This document shows positions 34,440 through 45,047 of a DNA stretch of 64,000 nt, in pieces; position 1 is the stretch's first letter; every line of letters begins with the position of its first letter. This DNA is from Schistocephalus solidus. Its lineage: Eukaryota; Platyhelminthes; Cestoda; Diphyllobothriidea; Diphyllobothriidae. A program made the translations under genes and the position numbers. Under the pieces are notes generated by a model. The model was not told the origin of the DNA. It did no database searches and saw nothing but the letters and a program-made list of their open reading frames with translations. Where the stretch lies: positions 62,001 through 126,000 of the forward strand of contig WEDG01001078.1 of assembly GCA_017591395.1 (NCBI GenBank). The letters run 5' to 3'.

Positions 34440-34600
34440 CGATATGTCGACAGTCGTAGTCTGACGATGTCCATTTTACACTCCAAAGATGGCTGGTGCA
34501 GTGACGGTGAATTGTGCACAAATTGGCTTTGAGTGATAGTAGACTTGCGCAGCAACTGCCGCATTCTCTCTTCCCCTACTCACTTGTGCAAGATGTTAAG
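34440..34600 (+). repeat. LINE 3' tail fragment
   Basis: 'gtgcagtgacggtgaattgt', 'gagtgatagtagacttgcgc' and 'attctctcttcccctact' are the reverse complement, block for block, of 3330-3420. This is the best preserved short form of the tail family. Confidence 0.6.
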
Positions 34601-34829
34601 GCAGGTTCATGAAGACCGCAGGCGGAGTCAGGCGCAGATCGATCGTCATGGGGTTCAGCATAAACCTGCACCTACGCGTGCCCAAGTTCAGCATTTGCTA
34701 TGTGACCTAATCCTTAATGAGAACGCCTGCCACACCCGGATTTTGCACCCATGTTGGTCCGGCGAATCTACCACGCTGCCAGTTTAAGGGAAAAACACTA
34801 ACAGTTTGACCAGCGATTTTGGCGAAGTT

Positions 34830-35103
34830 TATTATGCGCTCCACAGCAGGGACGCTGACTTGCGCTGGATTTTAGTGACAGCAGAGTTGCGCTACATCTA
34901 CCGCACACTATGTTACACTCCTCCATCTGGGTCCGGTATCAAGTAACATTCAAGATGACCGCAGATCGGAGAGTGCACTGGCTCACGCACTGTGGTCCGA
35001 CAAAAAATAGTACAACATAGGGGAGAGGCGGTCCAGATCATAGCTGAGTGAGAGTGCCGTAAAGGCCATATTAAGAGAAGCCATTCAGACCAACTGTCAG
35101 TCT
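34830..35103 (+). repeat. LINE 3' tail copy, upstream of finger remnant
   Basis: 'tatgcgctccacagcaggga', 'cgctgacttgcgctggattt', 'gctacatctaccgcacacta' and 'gtgagagtgccgtaaaggcc' match 35355-35605. Two tail copies therefore lie in tandem on either side of the finger remnant at 35104-35310, suggesting one LINE copy ended where another began. Confidence 0.6.
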
Positions 35104-35755
35104 CCCTGTCAGCCACTCACGCACCAGCCTTGTCAGTCACCTATGAATCTATCGCACAGAGGCTGGCAAACCAGTGTCTGGGGTCCGACAAACTGTCGCC
35201 GCGCCTGCCTCAACTGCCCGCACTACTACTGTACATTCGCACACTGGATGGGTGTCCTTGGATACATGCGGCTCTACAATACCCTGCGGTAAATAACGGT
35301 AGGAAAGCATAATTCAAAGCACACTACAACAGTTCGACCATCGAATTTGACAATACCCACCATGCGCTCCACAGCAGGGACGCTAACTTGCACTAGATTC
35401 TAGTAAGAGTAGACAGCGACGCATCTACCTCGCTCTCTGTTCCACTCTTCCACCTGGACACATTGTCAAGACAGAGTCAAAAAGACTGGAAATGGGAGAG
35501 GGCGCAGGCCCATGCACTGTATTCAACACCAAACAAGAACACAACACCAGAAGAAATGGGCCGCTCGGGTCCCATCTGAGTGGGAGTGCCATAACGGCCA
35601 CGTTAAGAAGGTACCATCGCATCCTGACTTTTAGTCTGCCAGTCGTTCAGTGCGCGAAAACGTGCACATAGGGTCCACATTATCCCGTTACTTGGCAACC
35701 TTCCAAGCCACAGCTTTAAGCGCACCGGTATAGTTTCAAGATTGTTCATATTGAC
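35104..35755 (+). repeat. LINE finger plus 3' tail segment; arm 1 of a 650-bp inverted repeat
   Basis: The first 200 bp encode a degenerate C2H2 tail: 'SRTSLVSHL', a TGA, then 'IYRTEAGKPVSGV', and 'CPHYYCTFAHWMGVLGYM', where one Cys has become Tyr. The remainder is the non-coding tail ending near 'gcaaccttccaagccac' and 'tatagtttcaagattgttc'. The whole segment is closely matched, reversed, by 48318-48980, including the same in-frame TGA. No intact protein can be made. Confidence 0.65.
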
Positions 35756-36210
35756 GGAAGATACGCTGATCCGTTGACCTTAATCAATTTCCCCACCCCC
35801 AGAATAGACCACCATCCGAGCCTATCAGTTGTCTGATGCGCTCGCGGGCTTAGTAGCTGACAGGGCCGGCGAACTCGTTTCACGCACCACAACACGACCT
35901 GATCCCCTTGAAGCTCATAACAGGATTAAAAAACCAGGGTGTAAGAAGGATCCATCATCATCTGTCTCCCAGTTCACTTGTCAGCCACTTAACACAACAC
36001 AGACTGGACTGGCAGCCTGGTCTGGTGTATGGCATACGTTGGCAGCCTTCCAAGTCACGACGCCTCGGAAACAGTGATAGTTAAGGTAAACCAGCTTGCA
36101 CTAAGAGATATACGCGATAATGGTGGTAGATATGTGTGTGTGTCGCTTGGGATGAAGGGGGTACTACTTATGGGTAGCAGCTCACAGGTAGTAGTTCGTC
36201 GCTCCATCTG
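35756..36210. other. Unassigned sequence between LINE pieces
   Basis: It contains 'ttggcagccttccaagtcac' near 36040, an echo of the tail end at 35695, so this may be another truncated tail or the LINE 5' region. A TG run lies at 36132-36142. Confidence 0.3.
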
Positions 36211-36845
36211 AGTCGTATAGGTGGTGAATGCTCCTGTGGCCGCCTCGAGCTGGTACCCAACTCTCAACTTTGGTCCTCTAAACTCGTTCTTCCCAGCGGC
36301 CACACCCCGGGCAACCGACCACGACCGGCGGGCCAAACCAGGTGGGGGTTTCCGGTGTGTGTACCTTCACAACCGGTACCTCTGCCCCTTTCATCCTGCT
36401 CTTCCCCCTCTCCAATCCTCCCTGCCCCCCCCTCTTCGTCTTCCCAGCAAACTGCCCAACTCCCTCATTATTCTTTCCCCCAGCTCCTCACGCTCTTCTT
36501 TCTTCCTCTCTCTCCTCATATCATTTACGCTTTCTTCTACCATTCTCCCTCTCTCCTCAACTTTCCCTCCTCCCACACGGTCGAAAAATTCATACGATGA
36601 CGGTGACATGCAATCAAGCCAAAGCGAATAAGTCGTTTTCTCACTTACCCAAATCGTGACCCATAGTGGAGTTCGGTAGCAGCCTGGGATGACTCAGCAG
36701 CTCGATTTAAGGACAGCATTGCTTTAAACCCACACGGAGGAGGGGGCTAGAAAAGGTGCCCTTAACAAATTCTGGGTCACACGACAGCTGCATCAGACCA
36801 TGGTAAACAGCACAATATCATGCGGCCGAAAAACTCTAAACAATA
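36211..36845 (+). mobile_element. Probable 5' region of the outer RTE-like LINE
   Basis: A GC- and pyrimidine-rich block precedes the endonuclease domain. Three plus frames are open over 36221-36659 because of the CT-rich composition (Pro, Ser and Leu-rich translations), so no real protein is implied. The start of the element is not defined. Confidence 0.35.
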
Positions 36846-36849
36846 TCAA

Positions 36850-37305
36850 CAACAACTCCTCTCCAAAATCCCCAAACCGTACCCACCAGGGCACCCCTGG
36901 ACTGCTCGATTGAGCTTGTTCAATCTAGCAGTCTGGATTTTTTTCCTTTTAGACAATACTAGGTGCAACCGGCCGGAACGAAGGACGATGCTAGTCGCTC
37001 GGGAACTGGCGCGCTACAAGGTGGACATTGGTACTCTAAGCGAGACCCGATTCTCTGAACAGGGTCAGCTGGAGGAGGTGGGTACCAGCTACACCTTCTT
37101 CTGGAGCGGCCGGCCAAAGGCAGACAGACGCGACGCTGGTGTCACCTTTGCCATCCGGAATGACATCGTGGGATATCTGCCTTGTTTGCCGCAGGGTATC
37201 AATGATCGCCTGATGATCCTCCGCCTGTCTTTTCAGGGAGACAAGTTCGCCACCCTCATTAGCGCCTATGCTCCCTCAATGACGAGCTCTGCTGAGATTC
37301 TACTG
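36850..37305 (+). pseudogene. Outer RTE-like LINE: N-terminal endonuclease half
   Basis: It encodes the start of an apurinic-type endonuclease: '[15 protein letters not shown]' (family LNLAAWNVRSLLDN), '[20 protein letters not shown]', '[17 protein letters not shown]' with the catalytic Glu context SETR, '[12 protein letters not shown]' and '[14 protein letters not shown]'. The reading stops within the codons after 'SSAE', where a second LINE is inserted. The domain resumes at about 44400. The exact words match RTE-type elements I know from diphyllobothriidean genomes. Confidence 0.8.
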
Positions 37306-38117
37306 TCGTTATTGGCTTAATTGCAGATAAAAGTTTTGCATTTGTAGCCCTTAATATTATATAATTACCGGTGGTCTTTGTCTTTAACAATAGGTTGAAC
37401 TATACAGTGTCATATTATTCACCTGACATAGCCTCATTTCTCGTTCTCAACTTTTAACGGATTTATTTGTTTCCTGCTATCTTTATTGACTAAATTGCTG
37501 ATAAAGTTTTGAATTTCTAGTCTTTAGACAACTACAACTTGCTATCCCTATAAATCCTTGTAGAAAACGTAGAATTAAAAAGTGCTAAGATAAAATTAAG
37601 TTGATATTTCATAAATTTACTATAACCTGCGTATCCTGCGTAGATCTTACTCTTATTTTCGACGAAAGATAAAACCAACAAGCTCAATTTGTCGTAAACT
37701 ACATGCCTCGGGATCAAAACGATGCTTGAATACACCTAGCAGTTTCAACATTGACTCAAATGTACAACCCATAGTTAAAGCTAAACAGCTAGATCTGTCC
37801 GCTTTACAGAACTGCAACGACTTCATTATGAAGTTTGGATCCCTTTTGTCTATACTCGGCAATCTGTTCGATGGTAACATATCTGATGTTCCCTCTTAGG
37901 ATTGCAGGCGTCTTGCTTCGCTTGTTCACTTGGTCGCCAGCGAAGCAATCACAATTTTCTCCTAAAAAATCCTCCCACACACAGACGCCCAGTTGACGTT
38001 GCTATGGACTTTTTGTACTCGGATGGTTTCAACTACAAAATAGTGGAAGCAAAACGCCTCTCTTCGCGTAGCAAGAATCCTCCTATACTAGTTAAATTGT
38101 TGTCAACAGTTATATCT
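37306..38117 (+). pseudogene. Inner CR1/Jockey-like LINE: 5' end and ORF1 start
   Basis: This begins where the outer endonuclease breaks. The first 350 bp are AT-rich, perhaps 5' UTR. From about 37640 a plus frame reads 'LDLSALQNCNDFIMK' and 'LLSILGNLFDGN', a Leu-rich, coiled-coil-like segment, to a TAG at 37897. A shifted frame then gives 'DFLYSDGFNYKIVEAKRLSS' and 'NPPILVKLLS', like the ORF1 segment 'VxRLGxxxxxRPRPLLVKL' of CR1/L1-type elements. It is interrupted at about 38118 by a minus-strand LINE and continues at 39797. Confidence 0.6.
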
Positions 38118-39796
38118 TATAATTTTTTTATTGCCAGTTTACAGGCAAGGTCAAAAGGGATATAAAGTAGGGGGTCGAGCTGCCAGTGAAAAAAACTCCT
38201 GGTCATTCTTAAAAGTGTTTTCAGGAGAAAAAACTGCAGCTTGTTGAACAGATTAAAGTTTAGGACAGGGAAGTGTTGACACAGGTGCACGGTGTAGTAC
38301 TTCTCCTTTCGGTGTTGTGGATGTGGTCTTCTGTACTAGCAGCAAGTATGCCGGCGAGCGGCTGCTCGCTGTAGACTGAGGAATAACCCGATTAGGGACT
38401 ACAGAGCCAGCAATATTGCCTTCAGCATGAAGTCCAGCATAGGATTCAGAGTCCGTGGACGTCATCAGAACGGAAGAGAGCTTCCAGAGAATCAGCACCC
38501 AAAATTCGAGGAAGGTGTCCTGAATGTAGAAAACTAGTGACAGCTCTCGTAAACAAAGGATAGTTTTGCTGAATTTTAATACTTCTGGGTAGTTTATTCC
38601 AGATTGCTATAGCGTTTACCGAAAAAAACTGACGATATTTAACGGTGCGTGCCAAAGGAAGAAATAAGAATACATCTCTATGATTGGTGCGCCGACAGTG
38701 GCCGAGCTGCCTCAGGGATGTAAGGGGGTTAAAGGTAAAACCGTTTAAAAGTTCGAACAGTAAAAAAATAGTCCCTTCTGTAATCTACGAAACCACAACG
38801 GGTCGAGGCTTGTAAGCTCACAGCGTTGTTGGTAGGACTGGTTTCTGTGCTCTGAAGTAAAAACTCTTTTTTAGTAAAGAAGTGCTGGACTGATTCTATC
38901 TTCCTCCGTTCACTCGCGTGCTGAAGGCTAAATAGAAACGAGCAGTATTCCAGACTAGGTCTGACATACATTTTATAAAGGCTGGTCCGTATATTGAGGG
39001 TTTAAAATTTCTGAGAATAAACCCAGTGGTTTGGCGTGCTTTCGAGACAATCAGGGCGCAGTGCTCTGACAGATTAAGACTACTAGAATATGATATGCCC
39101 AGATACTTTATAACCCCGGGCACATTTAAGTCATGACGGTCTATGCTTAGATGAGGCTGATGGTTGTCACCACTAACCATAACGGAGCACTTGTGCAGAG
39201 AGAGCGAAAGGCGCCATGTGTGACACCACTGAGCAAAGGCTTGAAGATCCTTTTTTAAGAGCTCAAGCACGATGTGGCAATCGACCGGTTTATAACGATA
39301 GGCAACTTTTAAATCATCAGCGTACATAAAGGGCCTGCCATACTGAAAACAATCAGGAACATCGTTCACAAAAAGGCAAAATAGAAGCGGGCCGAGTACG
39401 CTACTCTGAATAACTCCACTCCTCTTGTGCGTGGGGTTGGAGATAACATCGGAAATTTTAACCCGTTGTGCGCGATCATTCAAATAGGAGAATATTAAGT
39501 TCAGAAGCTTGTTACCTATGCCGAAGGAGGTAAGTTTCAGCAGGAGGAGATCGTGGTCAACACGATCAAAAGCCTTCGTGAAGTCGAAATAAACGTTGTA
39601 AATTGCAAAACCACTATCTCGAGATTGTAGCACATGATCAAAGTAAGAGAGCTGGCAGGTGTCACAAGATCTTTTTTCGAGAAACCCATGCTGAGCCACA
39701 TTAAGTAGGTTATTCTCTGTTAGGTGACGCATCAACTTGTCTTTAATCAAGATCTCTAATATCTTCGAGGCTGCTGGCAGTGTATTTATTGGTTGA
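38118..39796 (-). mobile_element. Innermost LINE fragment (5'-truncated, minus strand)
   Basis: The minus strand encodes most of a reverse transcriptase: 'QPINTLPAASKILE', 'QHGFLEKRSCDTCQL', 'NVYFDFTKAFDRVDHDLLLL', 'SGVIQSSVLGPLLFCLFVND' (the canonical PQG is changed) and 'FMYADDLKVAYRY' with the catalytic ADD intact. The first 301 codons (39801-38896) are open, then frames shift: 'MYVRPSLEYCSFLFSLQHAS', and 'VNAIAIWNKLPRSIK' with 'VTSFL' near the end. The 3' end reads 'cctgtaaactggcaataaaa' followed by A-rich sequence at about 38118, as LINE tails do. The 5' truncation falls inside the RT domain, so endonuclease is absent. It interrupts ORF1 of the surrounding LINE. Confidence 0.8.
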
Positions 39797-40500
39797 CTCA
39801 ATCTTTGATCAACGAGGTCGCACTTCTCCGCTATTTGGAAATGACAAAATGTTTCCTTTGTCGAGATCTTACACCAATGGAGCGAAGAAATGGGTCCTTC
39901 TTATCATCAATTTCTCAACCTTCTATTCATAAGTCTGGTCGTATTTCCACTAACGTCAATGCGACTGCTAATTCATCTTCTCAGATGTCAGTTCGGTCAA
40001 CCCCTCCACTCAACCTTCTAATTCGTCTCCCTCGCGGCCGAATACTGCAATTTCGGGTGCTTTCAGCCCGCCTGTAATGTTTGCGACCCCACCTAAAGCA
40101 TTTATACCGTCTAACCCGTCTAAAGCACATAGACTGCCAGTTTCCCCTCTTAAACGCAATTCTCCAGGCCTCTCCGGGAAATTTCCCGAACCAAATCGCA
40201 TAAATAACCTTCTTCAAATACAAAATCCGCAATCATCTAAATTTAACCCTCCACAAGCTAGCTCGTCCCATAACCCCACGGGTCATCTTATACCCTCAAT
40301 TATATCACCTAAGGCAGGTTTTCCGAAGGACGCAAATCTAACCCAGACCCAAAGGCAAGATAGCTCAGGTCTCAGTAATCGCATACTGCCCTCTCCAAAA
40401 CTAAGCAAGCCTCTCCAACAGGCAAATCACCCTAACCATGTTAACCGATATACAAGATCCGACTTTCCCGCATTTAATTCTTATAGCTGCTAGTCATCTC
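39797..40500 (+). pseudogene. Inner CR1/Jockey-like LINE: ORF1 C-terminus and linker
   Basis: It resumes ORF1 after the nested insert: 'FLCRDLTPMERRNGSFLSS' carries the 'DLTPMER' motif that follows 'RPRPLLVKL' in CR1-type ORF1. A Ser/Pro/Asn-rich linker follows ('SNPSKAHRLPVSPLKR', 'SSHNPTGHLIPSIIS') with one frame shift near 40077. Stops occur around 40490. The linker has no known domain. Confidence 0.6.
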
Positions 40501-41949
40501 CCATCAGCCCCTTTATTCCATCTAACTTCCCGTCATTCAATTTTAAATACCAACAGGCATATCCCGGTCGTAACTCCTATGGTGGTTCGATAGCGGAAAG
40601 TTTTATTCCTACACCTTTCAGATATCCCTCTCAGCCTTTTGGTAATGACGTTCTATATACCAATCGTTATGGCGCAGTTTGCAATTACCCTCCAAGCCAC
40701 AATAATTTCCAATTTAATTACCCACCGCCAAATTTTTTTAAATTAATAACGATAACCCTAGTTTGGATACTCGAACTACCCTAGATGTCATATTACTTAA
40801 TGCTAGATCTGTTATAAATAAGATGGCCCAACTTAGAGCCATTGCTTTCGAGTTAATGCCTGATGTTTTATGTGTAACTGAATCTTTGGACCCATCCCTT
40901 AATTTCAGACTCTTTTGCTTGTCATAGACCAAATACGATCTCTACCGTCAAGACCGCACTAGTAAGCGTGGTGGTGGTTGTCTTCTCTATATTAAAGCTT
41001 CATTTAAGCACTTCGCGTTTGATCTAGACGTCACGTCATCTCTGGTAATTACTGCTTCGCATCCATTATCCTGTCGCCCTGGCAAAAGGCTATTCTCGGA
41101 TGTATTTACTACCCGCCTAATTCATCATCCGATGATGATGTGAAACTTTGTGCAATTTTAAATTGGTTTCGGAGTCCGATTTTAACATTAAAAATAATCG
41201 CTGGGGATTTTAATTTTCCAGAAATTGACTGGATTTCAAACTTTTTGTCCACCCAGATTTCAGCCTTTCCTGGATACCATTAATTTCTCTAATTGGTCAC
41301 AGCTTGTCCGTTCTTCAACGAGAGACAAGCATAATTTTAGATCTGATTTTCACAAATGACATTGCTCCCCTTTTCGTTGATTTTTAAGCAGGGCCTCTTC
41401 CAAAGTGACCATTCATTAATTCACTGTTGCTTACCAATTGTCTCATCGAAAAGGCTAGCGCCATTCGTACCTATCATAATTTTGACCTCGCAGATATCGA
41501 GCTTAATTAACAACTTTTTTGGACTCATTGGATTGGCAGCATCTCTCCTCCATGAACGATGCAGCAAGTCTTTCTGACTTAATGTCAGTCGTTTCAAATA
41601 ACATCCTGGAATTTGTGCCAATCAAAATTGTCAAGCCATACACTTCGGAATCCACCGTCCCCCACTTTCTTTTTGCCAAGACTAAAGAAATTGAGGGAAG
41701 CAATTAAAAGATCAATATACTAGTTCGTTATCTGTACATCTAAGGATTGCAGAGATTTTTGAATTAGCCTTTAAGATTCCGCTTGCACAGGACAGACAGA
41801 GGGAATCACGCGCACTCAGCGAGCCAAATTCTGCAAAATCTGTTGCTCAACTGTTCCGCCGTCGATCCTCCTCTAAACGAGGTTATGAAATACCTCCATT
41901 ACTTAATGAAGACAAGAACTTCGTTCTGGAAGACTCTGAGAAGGCAGAA
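40501..41949 (+). pseudogene. Inner CR1/Jockey-like LINE: endonuclease domain, broken
   Basis: From about 40760 it reads 'LDVILLNARSVINKM', 'LMPDVLCVTESLDPSL' (family CVTETWL), 'YDLYRQDRTSKRGGGCLLYI', later 'KIIAGDFNFPEIDW', 'LDLIFTND'-like and 'DHSLIHCCLPI'. These are the endonuclease motifs NARS, TE, GGG, GDFN, D.I.T and DH in order. Several stops and frame shifts separate them, so the domain is dead. Confidence 0.7.
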
Positions 41950-43322
41950 TTGTTTAGTGCATTCTTTGCAAATCATCTTACGATGGAATCTGAACCGGTT
42001 CCGACGTTTCAGGCATCCTCATTTAATGTTATCAGTACCATTGATTTCTCCATAGAACTAATTCGTAAGCAAATAATGCGTCTGAAAAACTCGCACTCTT
42101 CGGGGACTGACGGTATTCCAAACTCAGTTATTAAGAGAGTGCCGAGCTTTCCCCGATTGCTTAGCCATGCATTCTCAGTTTATCTTTTAAACGGATTCTT
42201 TCCTGAATCATGGAAGACATCTATTATTCTTCCTGTCTTCAAGTCGGGATCTCGTTCGGACGTTAATAATTATCGAGGCGTTCACAAAACCCCGGCTCTT
42301 GCAAAACTTCTTGAAAAATTATTTTTAAATCAAATTCTCGACTTTTGCTCAGAAAATAAGCTCTTAAGCGACTCACAATATGGTTTTCTACCTGGGAGAT
42401 CATGCGAAGTGTGTCACTTAGCTTTTCTTAACCTCGTCACTTCCCTTCGTAATGAGCAGCAGACAGTGGTTGTGATCTACTTTGACCTGAGCATAGCCTT
42501 TGGCAAGGTACCGCACAAACGTCTTCTGGTGAAACTGGAAGCCCTCGGCATCCGGCCTCCTCTCCTTGACTTCATTGGTTCCTACTTGTCTAACCGCAGC
42601 CAGAAGGTCTTAGTAGGTAATAGCAACTCGACACCTCAACTGATCACGAGTGGCGGTTTTCAAGGCACGGTTCTAGGTCCCCTTCTCTTTATTCTGTACA
42701 TAAACGAAATTTCAGCTTTACTCACAAATTCACAAACTTTTGTTTACGCTGACGATCTCAAGTGCATTTATTCATTTTCTAAAGACACTGCCAATAGTTG
42801 CGCGGATAAAATCAAAATTGATCTACTAATGCTCTCACGTTGGAGCTGTACTTGGCAGATGGAGTTTTCTTCATCCAAGAGTATTTTTATGTGTTTTGGC
42901 CCCGCTTAGCTTCCGGGACCCATCGTATTTCAAAATAGTACACTTTTAGAAAAATCAACCATAAAAGACTTAGGTCTAAGTTACACGAACAAGCTAGCAT
43001 TATCGCCTCATGCAGATCGAATTTCTGCAAAGGCTGCACAGATATGTGGTTTTATATCGCACAATTTCTTCCTTCCGGAAATACAGTTAGACCTGTACCG
43101 CATGTTTGTTCTTCCTATTCTAGAATACTGCTGTCCCCTCTTTGGGCTGATAAACGCCTCTGACCGCAGTAAGATTGAAAAAGTTCAGAGGGTTTTTACT
43201 CGAAGACTATTTTCTCTTCCTGGATCCAGTATCTCTTATACGGATAGATGCCAGTTAGCAAACATTAAATTTATGTGGGTTAGAAGACTCAGAACCTGGT
43301 CTCTGCTTCCTGTTTCGCGTTA
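41950..43322 (+). pseudogene. Inner CR1/Jockey-like LINE: reverse transcriptase
   Basis: 320 codons are open (41950-42909): 'SSGTDGIPNSVIKRV', 'WKTSIILPVFKSGSRSDVNN' (family PIxK), 'DSQYGFLPGRSCEVCHL', 'VVIYFDLSIAFGKVPHKRLL' (AFD changed to AFG), 'GGFQGTVLGPLLFILYINE' and 'TFVYADDLKCIYSF' with ADD intact. A single TAG near 42907 interrupts; the domain continues 'IKDLGLSYTN' and 'MFVLPILEYCCPLFG' to 43322. The canonical Asp of AFD is lost, so even the intact part would probably be inactive. Confidence 0.85.
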
Positions 43323-44399
43323 ACTCTAGCCCAAATCTCCCAACGAATTAACGCTCTTACTCCGGTAGATCGACCCTATGCCACTCGTAATTCCTCCATG
43401 ATCATTTCACCACCCCCTTAGCTCCACAACCAACCGGTCTCAGTTTTTGCCTCCAAATATGCTTTCATCTGGAATAATCTTCCACTGCAAATTAGGTTGT
43501 CGTCCACATAAGCTAATTTTCAAAATTAAAGTTACGCAAACATTTATCTTCGGAAGATATAAAGTCCTTATTGTCTGTTTCCTTCCCTAACTCGCAACAT
43601 TTTGGATTTCGAAAAAGGGTCCTCCTGGTATTTGAGGCAGTTCCCCTTGATATTATAATGGTCTCCTATTATATATCCATCATCCTCTGCAGAGTCAATC
43701 TTTGCATTTACTTTTGCCCCCTCATTTTTAAACTAGCATCGCCAAGTCTTGACAACGTTGGTACTTTCCTCCGCTTTTTGCAACCCCGACGATGGTCTCC
43801 AGGTTCAGTTGAGGATCAAGGCGGGTTCTGATGGTTTTGCTTCTTTGATTGGTGGACTATGCAGTCGGCAAGGTCGCATCTCTGATGATGATCTCATGAC
43901 CTTTACTGTCCCTCTTTGTTTTGACCCTGGTGTCCACGATGAGTTCGTCCTCTCTCACCTCCACTGGTGGTTACAAACAGTAGCTCTGACTGCTATATTA
44001 TCTCTCACACGACAAGGAGCCTTCCGAACCCTCATACGTTGTCAGTAACATCACAGCACTATCCCATTGCATCTAGCTATTAATTTTTTAGTGAAGCAGT
44101 TTTTCTCCTATTTTTCATTTGAATTGGCGGCTCACTGAACTCCACCTCTGATTTTACCGTAGGTTTTTTTACTGCTTCTTTTCTAGTTCACCGTTTATGT
44201 TAAAGATTGTTGTCTATTGTTTTAACAATGGCAAATCGTTCTGAATCGGATATGCCTACCATATTGTTAATTTCTGCTGTTAATATGGCTGCTCACATAG
44301 TGCAGCAATTATCCACTTTGTATTTATTTATACCGTGATACTAAGTTTGCAATGACGGGCTTTCTGGGCCTTAAATATACAATTTATTTATTTATTTAT
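43323..44399 (+). mobile_element. Inner LINE: RT C-terminus and 3' UTR with TTTA tail
   Basis: 'YAFIWNNLPLQIRLSST'-like fragments (near 43450-43500) are the usual CR1 C-terminal segment, followed by a T-rich 3' UTR. The end is 'cgggctttctgggccttaaa' followed by 'tatacaatttatttattt'; the TTTA repeat stops at about 44399, exactly where the outer endonuclease resumes. This fixes the insertion point. Confidence 0.7.
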
Positions 44400-45047
44400 A
44401 ATATCTAAGAGGATCTACACGCCTTCCTGGTGACTGTTCCAAAGGCGAATAAGTTAATTTGTCCATGGTGACTTTAACGCCCGCGTCGGGACAGACTGTG
44501 CCTCGTGGAGAGCAGTGCTGGTTCCTCATGGTTTCCGTAGCCGTAATGATAACGGCCTCCTACTTCTGCAAACCTGTGCTGAACACCGTCTCCTGCTGAA
44601 CAACACCTTATTTCGCCTCCCGATGCAGCAAAAGGTGACCAGGGTACACTCCCAGTCGAGACACTGGCACCTCTTGGACTATGTTCTCGTCCGAAGGTGA
44701 GATAAACAGGAAGTGATAGTAACCAAGGCGATCGGCGATGCCTATGGTTGGATGGATCATCGCCTCGTCATCTTCAACTTCAACCTCGACGAAGGCCCCA
44801 CGGTAAGCAACCGCCAGGTAAGTAAAACTACTCATTTGTTAAAATTGCCTGCTCGCTGTTTTGATTTAAGCAACCAAATAACCGAGAAACTGGAGGACCT
44901 GCATGCTCCAGATAATAAACACGATGGTGCCAACTACGAAATGTCATCCAGTCCACCGCCCTCGAAGTCCTCGGACGCGCACGCCGTCAACACCAGGACT
45001 GGTTTGACGACAATGACGCTTAAATAAGCAACTCACTCACGGAAATG
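44400..45047 (+). pseudogene. Outer RTE-like LINE: rest of endonuclease and linker
   Basis: It resumes with '[17 protein letters not shown]' (after a TAA in place of a Tyr codon) and, after a +1 shift, '[19 protein letters not shown]', '[20 protein letters not shown]', '[13 protein letters not shown]' and 'DAYGWMDHRLVIFNF'. These are the GDFNxRVG, NGxxLLxxC, IDYVL and DHxLV motifs of RTE-type endonucleases. Only a handful of residues are lost at the junction with 37305. Frame shifts and a stop at 44698 make it non-functional. Confidence 0.8.

Noticed and set aside
36221..36659. Three overlapping plus-strand Pro/Ser/Leu-rich proteins
   Set aside because: They arise from a pyrimidine-rich block that lacks stops in all frames; no family motif is present.
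33130..44399. Viral origin for the reverse transcriptases
   Set aside because: There are no LTRs, protease, integrase or envelope; endonuclease and RT motif order is that of non-LTR retrotransposons.
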